Shown one piece after another: positions 35,396 to 46,758 of a stretch of DNA of 64,000 bases. The stretch lies in assembly GCA_036898135.1 (NCBI GenBank), contig CM072523.1, positions 39,423,376 through 39,487,375 on the forward strand, written 5' to 3'. Source of the DNA: Oncomelania hupensis (lineage: Eukaryota; Mollusca; Gastropoda; Littorinimorpha; Pomatiopsidae). How positions within the stretch are numbered: position 1 is the stretch's first letter; each line of letters starts with the position of its first letter. The position numbers and the translations under genes are program-made. The notes below the pieces were generated by a model that had not been told where the DNA came from, made no database searches, and saw only the letters and a list, made by a program, of their open reading frames with translations.

Positions 35396-36180
35396 ATACT
35401 TATGTACACAAGGCAACATTTATCTACTTTTCTTTTAAATGTTACTTTGACGGAGGCATTAATTTATCTCTCTTTGTTATATACCATATTTTCAATTACA
35501 AGTGGGAATACTTTGCACCAGAACATCGTATAAGCAACACAGTACAGGTCCCACATGCTGCTGCTGCCAACAAATTTCCTGTGACGGTCATGCATTCTGG
35601 CTCCTACTTGTCTCTCTTTCCTTATCTTTAAGTAGTTTTTATGGTGTTTTTTCATTTGTTCCTCAGCAATGTTGCATTATGATTGTGCGTGTGCTTTTTG
35701 AAATAGTGACAGGGTCATACTCATACTGAGGCGCACATTGCCGTCTCAAAGCTACGAGAGCAGTATATACATGAAATTGAAATAGATTTACACGAGTGAT
35801 TAAACATATTATTTTTCAGGAGATGCCTACAATGTATCTAATAAAATTACATTATCTGCAGCGCCTGGTGGGGCGGGGGAGCAGGGAGGTTTCGTCCCTC
35901 TCCTCCCCCAGACCTCCATCCACCCCAACAAGGCCTTCGTCCCTGAACACCACCGGTGTCTGGGTTTGAAACCCCCACCCTACCTTACTCCTGAGTAATA
36001 GAGTCCGCTCAAATTCCGATACGGGTTCCTGTGCTCCAGATACACCCTCAGCTTAATTAATGCACTGTGCACATTTGCTGCAACTGTGCGACTTCAATTT
36101 GACGTTGAACCCTCACTCGGTCAAAATGTTCGAACGCCTTGCTGGAAAGCAAAAAAAAAAATGAAAGAAAAAAAATCATT
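35396..36180. other. Intron sequence, nothing assigned
   Basis: Between the 35203 LINE fragment and peptide exon 2. C-rich around 35870-35990; no exon or named repeat seen. Confidence 0.45.
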
Positions 36181-36189
36181 TCCACTTAC

Positions 36190-36334
36190 TGAGGTCGAGA
36201 GAGCGCGCCATCTCTGCCGCCACGTCCAAGGCGTCTGGCGTAGAGGTTTCGTCCGAGACAGGTAAGGCTCGTGAACAGGACGTCATCGCAAGGCACGCCA
36301 ACACTGAGAGCAGGCAGACGACTCTGGTTTCCAT
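36190..36334 (-). CDS. Secreted peptide precursor, exon 2 coding part (signal peptide)
   Basis: The exon opens after a long pyrimidine tract ending in CAG (acceptor; exon starts 36342), with the ATG in good context (AACCATGG). It encodes 48 residues plus one base. Residues 1-23 look like a signal peptide: METR, a hydrophobic VVCLLSVLACLAM core, then a likely cleavage after SRA. Residues 24-48 are an acidic spacer (LPVSDETSTPDALDV...). It ends at a perfect donor, GTAAGT (G at 36189), in phase 1. The exon at 29613-29390 on the same strand opens in the complementary phase, so the two join in frame to 122 codons. Length, signal peptide and lack of folded-domain hallmarks suggest a neuropeptide or small secreted factor. 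The family is not recognised. Confidence 0.6.
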
Positions 36335-36919
36335 GGTTATGTCTGAGGGGGTGGGGGGGGGTGAGGAGGAACACAAAAGAAATTATAACCCAAGTTGAGA
36401 TGATTGCGAGCTCTCCACTGAAAGAAGAAGAAGTACAGAGGAGAGAATCGTCAACAAAGTTCGATCGATTCTATAATTACTAGTTACTAGACGGGTTTTC
36501 CGAAGTTATATGATAAACCCGTCAATCAGCAGTGAGAGGCTATACAAACGCGCATTCATGCGCATGCACACACACACGCTCACACACACACACGCACACA
36601 CACACATGCACACACACATACAAAAATATATACCTATGATGGTGTTAGTAAGGGAGATACAGAACTAAACAAACAAAACTCTTTGCTTATTATGAACAAG
36701 TTTCAGAAAGCAATAATTGCAGTTATTAGAGTGAAATACCATAAATCAATGGCTTTAGGGATGTAGATCTTCCCGGTTTAATACCTTTTCTCAATACAAG
36801 CGTCGTTGTCTAAATGACCATCCTCGAGCATGCTGCGGTACTGTAAACATTGACAGATCTACAAGGACTGGAATGCATGACTGAACATTGACGTTTAACA
36901 TTGGCGCTACGGCAGACGA

Positions 36920-37098
36920 AGATAACCATTCCAGTGAACAGGGGTTAGTAACTCAAATCAACATTGGACTACCAGAGCAATCATGCTTCCAAGACCAACA
37001 GAGAACAATTGCCACTTTTATATTTGCCCACCACGGGATTCGAACCTGGGTCATTGGTACGCCAGACTACCGCTCTATCACTGAGCTACGGCGGTGGG
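36920..37098 (-). mobile_element. 250-bp tRNA-derived SINE copy
   Basis: The head on the minus strand has GTAGCTCAGTGATAGAG and CAGGTTCGAATCCC, then GTGGTGGGC and the body ('agtggcaattgttctctg', 'gcatgattgctctggtagt'). The acceptor and T stems pair poorly, so it is not a functional tRNA. Lies in intron 1 of the putative peptide gene. Confidence 0.75.
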
Positions 37099-37296
37099 AA
37101 AAGACTGCAGGGTATTTTCGTTGAATGACGATCAGTTATCAATCGATTGTATCTAATTGTAAAGTGTTCTAAAACAAATTGAAATATGTCCTCAGTCGAG
37201 CTGCAATCACAATAGTTACCTTTTTTTTTTACCATCTCGTTTGTTTCCCACTCACTTTCTAAGTTACTCACTCAAACTCGATCTCGCACACGCATG

Positions 37297-37299
<3 letters not shown>

Positions 37300-37340
<41 letters not shown>
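37300..37340 (+). repeat. (CA)n microsatellite in intron 1
   Basis: Another CA-rich run lies at 36570-36622 and a further (CA)n at 38118-38165. Confidence 0.9.
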
Positions 37341-37341
<1 letters not shown>

Positions 37342-37432
37342 CCGTGTAAAAACGCCGTTGTGATGACTGTCATGAAACTCTACATACGTTACTTTGACAT
37401 TTTTACAGATTTGTCCATTTTTTTAAGCTATC

Positions 37433-37508
37433 CCTTTCCCTAACCCAAACCCTAACCCTAACTATAACCCCAATCCTTAACCTAACCTTAAGCTTAACAC
37501 CGCCATAA
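37433..37508 (+). repeat. Degenerate telomere-like CCCTAA block
   Basis: Contains 'aaaccctaaccctaac' and several one-base variants over about 70 bp. Confidence 0.6.
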
Positions 37509-37510
37509 CC

Positions 37511-37590
37511 CTACATTACATTACATTACATGGTTATTGCTTCAGGTCCAGCGGACTCTTCCGAGGCAAATCAGGACCAGAGAGACGTTA
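37511..37590 (-). mobile_element. TGTAA-tailed retroposon, 3' stub
   Basis: Tail plus about 60 bp (gcttcaggtccagcggactcttccg...). 5'-truncated, as expected of target-primed reverse transcription. Confidence 0.75.
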
Positions 37591-37599
37591 TCTTAAAAT

Positions 37600-38060
37600 G
37601 TTATAAAAGTGGTTCAAATCTTAAAATATATATATCTGTTACTCTTAAATACTTAAACAAACTTTCACATGACACCTCTTGAAAGGTCTTCTTTAAAACT
37701 GATGTATTAAAAATAAGTTCTCTTTCCTCAATCAAATCACTAAATTCGGTCTTCTCAATAAAATCCAAAACAAAACAGCATGGTTTAGATGCGATAAAAC
37801 AAACCAACATCATGTAAAAATTGAAACAAGTGTTGACCATAGCATATTTTAAAAATCTCTTTGAAAGGTATTGAACCAAAATATGTTTCTCTGTTATCAA
37901 GCAGGTCAGCACATTCAGATATGAAATGACGAACGGAAAAGGATTGATCACATGCAAAGTACCATGGTGGTGGTTCTCTTTTTAACAGGAAACTGTGGGT
38001 TACATAAGTATGCCCCCTAACGGAACACAGTTTTGACGTCAAAATAACGGGGTCCGTCAA
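37600..38060 (-). mobile_element. LINE C-terminal remnant with RGHTYVTHS motif
   Basis: The frame from 38060 reads SVRGHTYVTHSFLLKREPPPWYFAC, SVRHFISECADLLDNRETYF and FLHDVGLFYRI before a stop at 37785. This matches the C-terminal RNase H-side and zinc-knuckle region typical of Jockey/I-superclade LINEs. After the stop, another frame gives SDLIEERELIFNTS and LFKYLRVTDIY, a second degenerate copy of the same terminal motif. It lies in intron 1 of the putative peptide gene. Confidence 0.6.
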
Positions 38061-38123
38061 AAGAAAGTACGTAGAGGTTCAAGTGTATGTCAGAATAACG
38101 GCGTTTCTACCTAGCCACCCACA

Positions 38124-38164
<41 letters not shown>

Positions 38165-38254
38165 ACACACCCACCCGCATACTCATGCACATACATGTAC
38201 ACACACGCCCGTACACACACAATTTCTCTCTTTCTCTCTCTCTTGTTTACTTAC

Positions 38255-38360
38255 TTGGATTGGAAGGATGACCGCGGGAACAAAATAGCTACTCAGCGCA
38301 AGCTGTTTTGTAGTCTGTTGGTCAAAGTCCACTTCTTCAACCTTGCTTCCAGCAGAGAAT
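38255..38360 (-). other. Putative non-coding exon 1 (5' UTR) of the secreted-peptide gene
   Basis: This stretch runs from the initiator A to a strong splice donor (GTAAGT, G at 38254). I see no ATG in it, as expected of a 5' UTR exon. It lies about 1.9 kb upstream of the acceptor of the signal-peptide exon on the same strand. It is more GC-balanced than the surrounding repeats. Linking it to exon 2 is an inference; RNA evidence is needed. Confidence 0.45.
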
Positions 38361-38384
38361 GACCGAATCGGACGAAAGGATCCG

Positions 38385-38392
38385 TATTTAAA
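38385..38392 (-). promoter_or_regulatory. TATA box of the putative secreted-peptide gene
   Basis: On the minus strand this reads TTTAAATA. About 30 bases downstream is an initiator-like TCATTCT whose A (38360) is a plausible transcription start. Further upstream on the same strand are a CRE half-site (38505-38510, ACGTCA on the minus strand) and an NRF-1-like palindrome (38487-38496). TATA, initiator and donor-ended exon 1 are spaced as in a normal RNA polymerase II promoter. The assignment is inference from spacing and motif quality only. Confidence 0.5.
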
Positions 38393-39008
38393 GACAACCG
38401 GTGCCGGTTCTTAGCTGCGTTCCATCCGGGTTTCTTGAGCTTCACAGACTTATTTGGTAGACACACGCGCGCAGTTTCCTGCTATTACGCATGCGTCGTA
38501 TCTATGACGTACAAGCTTATTATAATTATTATTAGTTTGCTTCCTATATCCTGAAAGCATCCGCAGCGCTCAAGGGGATTGGCTGGTCGTTTAAAACGAC
38601 GACGCTGATTGGACACTGGCGTGTAAGATGACAGGCGGTGGCGGCGAAAATGACACAAGCCAGGAAAGCAAATGTCTAATTATCAGAAGTTATTTTTGAA
38701 AAAAATAGTACAATAGATGGAAATAAACACTTTGTTGACAAACACGCCTTGGTAAAGCCAATGCCGTTGACAGTAACGCTGTATTGGTGGGCTGTGGCTT
38801 TTGTAATGATCCACGGATTGTGTCGAGTGACCCCCAGTGGATTTTGACATAAGACTTGCAAACGAGCGGTCAAGAGTGCTGTAGGTCTTGCAAAACTTGG
38901 CAGCTAGAATACGTTGGTAGACACGACGTTTCCCTGCTGTTTCTTCCAGCTAGGCCAGCCAGCCTAGTCATGCATACTGGATAGTAAAGGAGAACAATCA
39001 CGCCGACA

Positions 39009-39037
39009 AGAAGAAGAAGAAGAAGAAGAAGAAGAAG

Positions 39038-39071
<34 letters not shown>

Positions 39072-39082
39072 GCAACAACAAC
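39009..39082 (+). repeat. (GAA)n then (CAA)n microsatellite
   Basis: Compound trinucleotide array; a (TCA)n array follows at 39361-39420. 38400-39000 upstream of the TATA box is promoter-side sequence without a recognised gene. Confidence 0.92.
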
Positions 39083-39368
39083 GATGAAATTAGTTATTAT
39101 TATTATTATTATTACATTACGAACGTTTCAGCTCAAAGAGCTTCTCAAGAAGTTTTCCAGAATGAGGATCTATCTTAAGCCCAGAAACACATCAGCTTCT
39201 GAGCAGTTTGGAAAAGCGCTTTATAAGATCGACTGGAAAAAAATAAAGCAATTTAATAAATTAAGCAAATATAGGCCTATTGCAGGACCAGCCCATTCCA
39301 CATTTCCGCTGGTGCCATACACCACATCTTTATTATCCTCATCAGCAGCAGCATCGGCTCCGTCGTCG

Positions 39369-39419
<51 letters not shown>

Positions 39420-39704
39420 AGGAGCTGATTATGCTCTTCATGAAAGAGAGGGGGGTTGGGGCCGGGGGTTTGATTACATAATGTGATACTATTAGACTAC
39501 AAATAATTATGTACCATTGCGTATTGCTACAGCCGACTTTTGTTGTCCACTAAACGGCAAACTAGGACAGCGGTTACCTTGCCCTTTTAAAAAAATCTTT
39601 GTTTTCTCTTCTATTTTTAAACAATTTAGTTATTGTTCAGCCGGAGTTTAAATCACAACCTGTCATTTCAACACTCCTTGAAAAGATTGTCCTGAAACAA
39701 TTAA

Positions 39705-40474
39705 ATGAACAAGAACTTGAACAGCTGGTACAGAGGCTTGACACTACCTCCAGAGCCTATGGAATGGAAATAAGTGCAGGGAAGACCAAAATGATGACCA
39801 ACAACACCAATGACATCAACATGGACATCAAAGTCAAAGGCCAATCCCTCAACACAGTGCATAGCTTCAAATATTTAAGAACGATTGTATCAGACAATGG
39901 GTCCCGACAGGAAGTCCTTTCCACACAAACAACTGCTGACCTGACAAGGTTGAAGCCCATTTGGAAAGACAGGACCATCAGTCTACATTCCAAGGTAAGG
40001 CTTCTGCGCTCCCTTGTCATCTCCATCTACCTATACGCTTGCGAAATATGGACCTTCACAGCAGATCTACAAAGAAGAACACAAAGCATGGAGATGAGGG
40101 GCTACAGAAGACTTCTGGGGATTTCCTGTACCCAGCATATCACCAACAGCGAAGTCCGACAGATCATCACACAAGCCATTGGACAACACGATGACCTGCT
40201 CACAGTGGTCAAAAAACGTAAATTCCGATGGTATGGCCACGTCACCAGATCATCAGGTCTTGCAAAGACATCCTGCAAGGCACAGTGCAAGGAGGTAGAA
40301 GAAGAGGGAGACCGAAAAAAAGGTGGGAGGACAACATTCGAGAATGGACTGGTTTGACACTGAGCGAAACAATCAGGGTTGCTGAAGACAGGGAAAGATG
40401 GAGTATGCTGGTTAAACGATCATATGTGGTGCCCCTACGACCTCCGAGTTATGGGATAGGATAGGATAGGATAG
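39705..40474 (+). mobile_element. GGATA-tailed LINE, 3' half, nearly open frame
   Basis: Begins just after the catalytic motif (EQELEQLVQRLDTTSRAYGMEIS) and runs in one frame to GLAKT, where a one-base loss shifts the frame. Ends in four GGATA units followed directly by the next copy. Confidence 0.83.
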
Positions 40475-40805
40475 CATATCACCAACAACGAAGTCCGACA
40501 GACCATCACACAAGCCATTGGACAACACGATGACCTGCTCAAAGTGGTGAAAAAACGTAAACTCCGATGGTATGGCCACGTCACCAGATCATCAAGTCTT
40601 GCAAAGACCATCCTGCAAGGCACAGTGCAAGGAGGTAGAATAAGAGGGAGACCGAAAAAGAGGTGGGAGGACAACATTCGTCAATGGACTGGCTTGACAC
40701 TGAGCGAGCCCATGAGCGTTGCTGAGGACAGAGAAATATGGAGTACGCTGGTTAAACGATCATCTGTGGTGCCCCAACGACCTTCGAGTAACGGGATAGG
40801 GTAGG
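40475..40805 (+). mobile_element. GGATA-tailed LINE, tandem partner of the preceding copy
   Basis: Starts at CATATCACCAACAACG with no spacer after the previous tail and runs to its own tail. It shares private variants with the preceding copy (CATATCACC and AAAAAACGTAAA instead of CACATCACC and AAGAAACGGAAA), which favours tandem duplication. Confidence 0.8.
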
Positions 40806-40984
40806 AAAAAAAATTATCTATAAAACTTCCTCCATTAAAAATTTGCAAAAAAGTAATTTATGAAATGCAATGTCATACACATTTGTATAACTTTAGACAA
40901 TATATTGTCCTGGATGAAACAATCATATTTCAAGTGTTATTAAAACTATTTCTAAAAGGACTTATCAATTACCAAGGATTATGT

Positions 40985-41690
40985 ATGTATTACATTTACA
41001 TTCTCGAAAACTGTTTATTCCAGTCATATTAAACAATTTCTTGATTACTCATCTTCTATTTGGGATTCTGCTAGTGGCAATGCAAGGTAGTCTTTAATTA
41101 GAATTCACAAACTTGCAATTAAACAATTTATTTTAAAACAAAAAATCTCTCTGAATGACTATAAACGGACCAAAGTTCTATCCCTTGCAAACAGACTAAA
41201 GTTTAATAAAGGGGCTTTCATGCTCAAGGTCCTTCCTGGCAATGCACCTTCCTATCTTTCTTCTCGTTTTTCAAAACAAATTAAGAAAAACTTCAAGATC
41301 GTCCACAAAATTAAATGTTTTAATTCCAAGAATTGATCTCTTCAAAACTAGCATCCCCTTGTGGAATAACTTTCATGAAGATCTTCGCACTCCAGCATCT
41401 TAATTTACAATCATTAGAACACGTTCCTTAAAAAGAATTCACAATTAAATAAACATTTGACTGTTTTGTCCTTACTTGATATTAACATCAATACTTTCAG
41501 TCTTTTTGAAAATGATTTCATCTAATGAAAATCTTGTTTATTTGTTATTGTTCCATGATATTAATATTATAACATTAAGTTGTTGTATTGAATAGTTATT
41601 GTTACAAGCCCCAAGGGCAAGATGTAAAAAAGCGCTTCCAGCATTTACTCTTTTACCCTTGCAAAATAAAGTTGTTATCATATTTAATCT
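40985..41690 (+). mobile_element. CR1/L2-superclade-like LINE 3' end
   Basis: Broken frames give SHIKQFLDYSSSIWDSAS, LSLANRLKFNKGAFMLKVL and PRIDLFKTSIPLWNNF, the familiar C-terminal order of such LINEs. The 3' UTR has 'gccccaagggcaagatgtaaaaaa' then 'ccttgcaaaataaag'. The coding part is decayed by frameshifts. Confidence 0.65.
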
Positions 41691-42278
41691 TATCTCTTTC
41701 AACCGTTCTTGGAATGCAGCCGCTGTTGAATAATATAAACCGTAATAAGCTGTAACCCACAGTAAGCCTATTAAAAAACATCACGTAGGCTCATATATTC
41801 CAAGTATTTTGCTGATTTTCAAAAATTTTTATTTCTGACTCATATTGAGACTTTTCGATTTTCGTGTCATTTTGATTGTACACAGCTTGAATCGGACATC
41901 CCTTACTGAGAGATAAACAAGCTGTTATCGTGATACGCTTCATCTATACAGCGTAGATGCGATGACACTCAACTTGAGAGAGAGGAGCAGGCTTCGTCGA
42001 GTTTCATCCACTCTGTATAAACTTCATCCTGAATAAGAATACCCAGCCTCACACTGTGCAGCCGAGATTCGTCGAGTACAATTAGTGAAAAGAGAGGAAT
42101 GTAAGCTCTCTGCGTGTCTCAGCTACGCAGTGTAACTCGACCAATGGAAAATGAGCCTAGCCTACGCTTAGCGAGATAGACACTCAACTCAACAAGGCTG
42201 TGCAGGGCAGAGTATCTCAGACAGCCGAGTCATTCGCAAGCACAGACTCTGAAGGTGGAAACTTTGGTAGATAATAAC

Positions 42279-42298
42279 ACTACTACTACTACTACTAT

Positions 42299-42339
<41 letters not shown>

Positions 42340-42340
42340 T

Positions 42341-42389
<49 letters not shown>

Positions 42390-42600
42390 CATCATCATCA
42401 TTATCATCATAACAATATTCATAATAACGATCCAAATAATAATATTAAGAGTAATATTAAGAAGAAGATGAAGAACAAAACCATAAAGAACAGACAAGAA
42501 GATGAAGAAGAAGAAGAAGAAGAAGAAGAAGAAGAAGAAGAAGAAGAAGAAGAAGAAGAAGAAGAAGAAGAAGAAGAAGAAGAAGAAGAAGAAGAAGAAG
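42279..42600 (+). repeat. (CTA)n, (ATC)n and (GAA)n arrays
   Basis: Three arrays in 320 bp: CTA 42279-42386, ATC to 42412, GAA 42498-42600. 41700-42270 before it is unassigned and contains 'ttcgtcgagt' twice. Confidence 0.93.
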
Positions 42601-42985
42601 AATTAACAATGGGTGCTATACGCGCTTTATTTCAAATTCAGGTTAAAAGAACGGAGACCTGTAACGTAACCAACATACACGCTCACATGTTACAGACAAT
42701 CCTACATGCACAACAAACACATCATGACTCAAACATGTGGTGTAAATGGCAAGTCGCTATGGCAAGACAGAAATAAAAATCGAAGTTTCTTTTTTGAAAT
42801 GATAGACTGCATCCAACGAAGGGAGGGAGATTACGAGACACTCGGCATTAACAGCAGTGCAGAGCAGACCCAGGAGATGCTGCGTGGATCCTTATTGGAT
42901 GTTATGTTGGTGGTTTCCCCACTTTGTATAAAGTTGAACAAAACCAGCTTAGGCCTTATTTATTTAGGATGGGATGTTATCCTGA

Positions 42986-43051
42986 AGAAGAAGAAGAAGA
43001 AGAGGAGGAGGAGGAGGAGGAGGAGGAGGAGGAAGAAGAAGAGAAAGAGGA

Positions 43052-43099
<48 letters not shown>

Positions 43100-43100
43100 A

Positions 43101-43172
<72 letters not shown>
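42986..43172 (+). repeat. (GAA/GAG)n then (ATG)n array
   Basis: Compound array abutting the LINE tail at 43202; poly-Glu and poly-Met frames here are artefacts. Confidence 0.95.
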
Positions 43173-43173
<1 letters not shown>

Positions 43174-43201
43174 CGATGACGCAGGAGAAGAAGAATGAAT
43201 G

Positions 43202-44025
43202 CCTATCTTATTCTATCCTATCCAGTAATTCGAAGGTCGTTGGGGCACCACAGATGATCGTTTAACCTGAGCGCTCCATCTTTCTCCGTCCTCAGCAACC
43301 CTCATAGTTTCGCTTAGTGTCAAGCCAGTCATTCTCGAATGTTGTCCCCCCACCTCTTTCTCTGTCTCCATCTTCTTCCACCTTCTTGCACCGTGCCTTG
43401 CAGGAGGGTCTTTCCGTTTCTTCACCACTGTGTGCATATAATCGTGTTGTCCATGGCTTGTGTGATGGTCTGTCGGATTTCGTCGTTGATGATGTGCTGG
43501 GTATAGGATATGCCTAGAAGTCTTCTGTAACACCCCATCTCCATGCTTTGTATTATTCGTTGTTTGTCTGCTGTGAGGGTCCATGTTTCGCAAGCGTATA
43601 GGAAGATGGAGATGACAAGGGAGCGCAGCAGCCTTACATGTACCTTGGAGTGTACACTGTAGACCTTGGAGGAAATATTAGAATCTAATCTTTCCTCCAA
43701 GCTGTAGACTGTCCTGTCTTTCCAAATTGGCTTCAACCCTGTCATAGCCGCAGTTGTTTGTGCGATCCTGGAGAGAAATTCCTGTCGGGACCCAATGTCT
43801 GATGCAATGGCTCCTAAATATTTGAAGCAACGCACTGTGTTGAGGGATTGAACTTGGACTTTGATGTCCGTGTTGATGCCATTCGTGTTGTTGGTCATCA
43901 ATTTGGTCTTCTCTGCAATAATTTCCATTTCAAAGGTTCTGGTCAAGCCTCTGTACCAGCTGTTCAAGTTCTTGTTCCTCTCCAGCCATTACATCAAATT
44001 CATCCGCAAAACGAAGGTTGGAGAT
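43202..44025 (-). mobile_element. GGATA-tailed LINE, 3' third, with a 37-bp hairpin insertion
   Basis: Covers the FADE-like segment to the 3' end (NVMAGEEQEL... to SSVVPQRPSNYWIG), frameshifted. The extra block at 43665-43701 is an inverted repeat with 11-bp arms (CTTGGAGGAAA) flanked by an 8-bp direct repeat, CTGTAGAC. Confidence 0.78.
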
Positions 44026-44172
44026 TGGATGAATGAACGAATTAAAATTTCTTAAGCGCATAAACATTTTCACACAAAAAGCATGACCACAATGCTGGGG
44101 TAAAAAAAAAAATTTTTTTTTTAATGGAATACTTTATTCAAGGTGTGCTAGGATTAGGAGAGATAGTGCTGC

Positions 44173-44173
<1 letters not shown>

Positions 44174-44227
<54 letters not shown>

Positions 44228-44471
44228 TAAGAAGAATGAGATGATGATGATGATGACAATGACGATGATGAGGATGATGATGATGATAATGAAGAAGAAG
44301 AAGAAGAATGAGATGATGAGGATGATGATGAAATGGAAGAAGAAGAAGAAGATACAATACAAGATTATTGCTTTAGGTCCAGCGGACTCTTCCGAGCCAA
44401 ATCAGGACCAAGAAGAAGAAGAAGAAGAAGAAGAAGAAGAAGAAGAAGAAGAAGAAGAAGAAGAAGAAGAA

Positions 44472-44543
<72 letters not shown>

Positions 44544-44738
44544 CTTAGGCCTGAATTAATTTTGTTTTTTTGTAATGATGATGATAATGATGAGGAGGAG
44601 GAAGGGAAGGAGGAGGAGGAAAGAATGAGGACGATGATGATGAAAATGAGGAGGAAGAGAAAAAGGAGGAGGACGACGACGACGTTAGCGATGTTAATTT
44701 TGAATTCACAATTGAATGAATGTCAATTCTCTCTCTCT

Positions 44739-44803
<65 letters not shown>
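44174..44803 (+). repeat. Cluster of (ATG)n, (GAA)n and (CT)n arrays
   Basis: ATG 44174-44225, mixed ATG/GAA to 44350, GAA 44412-44472, ATG 44473-44543, mixed purine-rich to 44690, CT 44743-44803, with a retroposon stub at 44352. No coding sequence. Confidence 0.93.
44352..44411 (-). mobile_element. TGTAA-tailed retroposon, 3' stub inside a GAA array
   Basis: About 50 bp of the 3' end with a decayed tail, flanked on both sides by (GAA)n. Confidence 0.7.
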
Positions 44804-44806
<3 letters not shown>

Positions 44807-45334
44807 CATAGAAGATTTTTTTTAGTCCATATCATTGAGTCAAAATCTTTCCAGGAAACCATGCAAAAAGCAAGTTTGCAGGACACTCAGGCACAGCCAA
44901 AATAGCGTACAATAATTATACCACTGAAGGTATTATTACGCTACAACCTCTCCCGTACGTTAATTAGGTCATCCAACACAATACCCATACTTCAGCGAAC
45001 TGCATTCGTTCCCCAGTTGTGATAGAGCTAATGAGCTGCGGAGATCTTCGGGAAAGTTATTCCACAAACTAGACCCGGAATAACTAGACTTGTTCTTGTT
45101 GTTGTTTTTGAAGAGACTAATTATTGGAATAGAAAGACTATTTAGCTCGATGGAGGATCTGGCAGTTTTCGTAGAAAACCAAGAAGTAAGTTAAGGTTAG
45201 GGTTAGCATTACCAAGAAAGGATCGTGGGAATGAAAACTAAACTGCTGGCAAGCGGCAGAATAATAATACGTTTATATTCATCAAAGGAGATATTTCAAA
45301 GTACGGTTTTAATATTTTGATGTTGTGATTTTTG

Positions 45335-45645
45335 TCACTTTATTGTCCCTTTTTATCAGGAAATTCTGGGTCGTCTCCTTGCGCCCAAATCCAACCTATA
45401 TCTAAAATTAGTGTGTGCTTTATGTTTGTTTGTTGTTGGTTTTTTTGGTTAATGATGTTATTGTCGTTGTTGTTTTGCTGGGGGAGCAAACCGGAGTACC
45501 AGGAGAAACATCCCGAGACGTTACCCGAGTCGGAAGAAAATAATATTCTGAGAAACCTAGAGCCCAGAGGCCGGATCGATCCCACACCTGTCAGGCTCGA
45601 TTGGTTTCTAGCTTGTGGACATGGCAAGTGATCTCGCCCATTGGC
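45335..45645 (-). mobile_element. tRNA-Leu-like SINE family, head-truncated copy
   Basis: Shares with 62330 the blocks 'ggagcaaaccggagtacc', 'gagacgttacccgagtcgg', 'cacacctgtcaggctcgatt' and 'ggtttctagcttgtggac'. The A box is missing. Confidence 0.65.
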
Positions 45646-45649
45646 AACA

Positions 45650-46740
45650 TCGATACATTCATTTGCTTTATGTGTCTATTAATGGCATCATTGAATCTAA
45701 AAATAGTAATAGCAAGAAGTTGTTGGCTTATATAGCCATGGAGAGACGACTAAAATTCAAAGCTAACTGCTAGGTTTGACCTTGAGCTAAAAACATATCT
45801 TCCCTTATATGATCTTTTAAATGTTTTGTTTCGCTGTGCCATGTTGGCATTATTTTCCATTCTACTTTTTTTTTCTTTTTTAGAGAGTTGCATTTTTCTG
45901 ATCTTACCTCCCCTTCCCTGCTCCCTCCGCTTGGCCTACCTCCCGACCCCTCCCTCTCCTGTCTCCTTCGTTTCGCTTATTCCTCCCTCCTGTCCCCTTC
46001 CTCCCTTCCAATCCAAGACAACGTAATAACACAACTGCTATAACAGCATGCTGTAATGGGAAGCTCTGTTTTTTTACGTTTACTTCAATATGCTGTATTA
46101 CTTCACCACTGAGTATCACTGCCAATTTTCCTTGAAGCTAGTATTACATGAAAGGTGGTGGGCACGTGGATGGGGGGTGTGTGTACAGGGAGTGGGCAAG
46201 GAAATAGGGGAGGGGGGGAATGTGAGGGGGGGGAGAAGTACAATGAGAGAGGGGAGAATGGACAAATTCAGCGGAATATTGCTATGTTTGTGGTTTAGAT
46301 AAATGAGTCGGCTGTCGACTCCTCAAAAAGCTTTTAGCGAATTAGATGTAGACAGAGAATGTTTTTAATCTGCTGTATTATCTCTTTTGGCTTTTAGCTC
46401 TGTCTCATCTTCGTTTATGGGTAGTTAGATTTTTAAAAAAAAATTAAAAAGTCTCTTTAAACCCGCGGCCTGTGTTCACGAACATAAATGAATTAAAAAA
46501 AAAAAGACTGTTCATACTAGTTTATACCAGCACTTTTTCACTAACAGAATTTCTAACACACATGGAAGTCTGCCCTGGGATGTTGTGACAGTTGGTACCA
46601 CGAATGCATTTTAAAATGGTCTAGATAAGTTTTTTGTCTAACATAATGTAGGCTACTCCGCTGACTTGGATGGAGATTCCCTGGCCCCACCTCCACTGGT
46701 AGGCAAAATTCATCAGAAAGCTGATGACTGAAAGCCTGCC
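45650..46740. other. Unassigned spacer, G-rich at 46150-46260
   Basis: The G-rich block has several runs of four or more G. No gene seen. Confidence 0.5.
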
Positions 46741-46758
46741 ATTGTGACAAGTAATAAG

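Noticed and set aside
37020..37098. Possible tRNA gene on the minus strand
   Set aside because: Poor T and anticodon stems; related sequences with the same body show it is a SINE head.
42255..44825. Long open frames rich in Glu, Asp, Met, Ser or Thr
   Set aside because: They are translations of GAA, ATG, CTA and CT arrays; every frame is open and there is no non-repeat domain.
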